Position numbers and translations under genes: made by a program. DNA of 42,367 nucleotides, taken from an uncultured Porphyromonadaceae bacterium (lineage in GTDB: Bacteria > Bacteroidota > Bacteroidia > Bacteroidales > Muribaculaceae). Shown here in pieces: positions 42,089 to 42,367 of the stretch. The DNA lies in assembly GCA_947175295.1 (NCBI GenBank), contig CAMWMK010000024.1, positions 1 through 42,367 on the forward strand. The letters are read 5' to 3'. Under the pieces are notes generated by a model. That model did not search any database. It had not been told where the DNA came from and worked only from the letters and a program-made list of their open reading frames with translations. The number at the start of each line of letters is the position of its first letter. The first letter of the stretch is position 1.

Positions 42089-42205
42089 ATGAAACATATC
42101 TTCAATTCCATATGGCTTTTGGCGATTCTCTGCAGTTCGGAAGCACCGGCGCAGAAAGTCTCCTACTGCTACGACAATGCAGGAAACCGAATATATTCAC
42201 GATGA
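42089..42205 (+). pseudogene. Remnant of a secreted YD/RHS-repeat protein
   Basis: An open frame of 38 codons begins with a signal peptide (MKHIFNSIWLLAILC, ending near APAQ), then QKVSYCYDNAGNRIYSR and a TGA stop. YxYDNAGNRI is the RHS/YD repeat core and, right after a signal peptide, is the usual start of longer Bacteroides proteins of 100 residues or more. Neither of the other two frames continues for long after the stop. I therefore read it as a truncated gene still carrying its promoter; a genuine micro-protein cannot be excluded. Confidence 0.55.
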
Positions 42206-42314
42206 TGTGGAGCCGCGCAATACCCTCCTTCAAAATTCAATCAGCTTCTTCGATTAGATAAATAGTGGGAGCTTTCGAGATGTTATACATTGCCACCACA
42301 TAACGAAATGAACT

Positions 42315-42367
42315 ATGGCAAAGAGAATAGTGACAAAGATCGGTGATATCTTCTGCGTGGAGGTCGA
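42315..42367 (+). CDS. 5' end of a gene cut by the window edge (hypothetical, possibly immunity-like)
   Basis: ATG at 42315 opens a frame that stays open to the window end (17 full codons: MAKRIVTKIGDIFCVEV). It lies 109 nt after the YD remnant. The start reminds me of small Bacteroides proteins found near RHS or polymorphic-toxin genes, possibly immunity proteins, but 17 residues are too few to assign. Confidence 0.4.
   Translation, partial: MAKRIVTKIGDIFCVEV

Overview
The window looks like a chromosomal segment of a gut Bacteroidales, most likely a Muribaculaceae member. The evidence is a SusC/SusD pair, Bacteroidetes promoters (TTTG, about 20 nt, TAnnTTTG) in front of many genes, lipoproteins with acidic surface-export signals, T9SS-like C-terminal tails, the order M23 peptidase - dxr - rseP, and a carboxynorspermidine-type polyamine gene. 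The family assignment is inference; no rRNA or marker comparison is possible here.

Layout. 1-4.5 kb: a response regulator and histidine kinase (minus strand), a divergent choloylglycine-hydrolase-family Ntn hydrolase (plus), and a membrane-anchored PhoU-like helical protein (minus). 4.6-18.5 kb, all minus strand: an AAA-ATPase/PD-(D/E)XK fusion of the abundant Bacteroidales family, then a nutrient-uptake locus (transcription order susC, susD, HExxH zinc lipoprotein, DUF4302 lipoprotein, secreted protein with a sorting-type tail), preceded by a secreted M6 metallopeptidase and tRNA-Gln. The locus has no glycoside hydrolase, so peptide or protein foraging is my working hypothesis. 18.7-22.2 kb: uridine phosphorylase, an acidic-linker protein of unknown function, rsmI, and a coiled-coil lipoprotein. 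22.2-30 kb, plus strand: SusA-like GH13, SPOR-like lipoprotein, carboxynorspermidine synthase, GH31 and a C69 dipeptidase. 30.1-31.8 kb, minus strand: tRNA-Thr and gdhA. 32-41.9 kb, plus strand: degenerate M23/LytM protein, dxr, rseP, rlmI, dipeptidyl peptidase III, a short AlkD-like protein and a GH35 beta-galactosidase. 41.9-42.4 kb: a terminator, a promoter, the remnant of a YD/RHS-repeat protein, and the first codons of another gene cut by the window edge.

Genes that act together: envelope hydrolases dominate. Starch oligosaccharides (GH13, GH31), beta-galactosides (GH35), and peptides (M6, HExxH lipoprotein, C69, M49) are all targeted, and gdhA would handle released nitrogen. dxr, rsmI, rlmI, rseP and the tRNAs are housekeeping.

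The most unusual signal is not a gene. Many of the short gaps between genes are filled with tandem heptamers (consensus about RTTKKAC) or nonamers, starting within a few bases of a stop codon and sometimes running exactly up to the next ATG. At 30024-30107 the heptamers are arranged as a large inverted array next to a terminator, and at 3462-3538 there is a perfect 34-bp inverted repeat built from a shorter repeated octamer.
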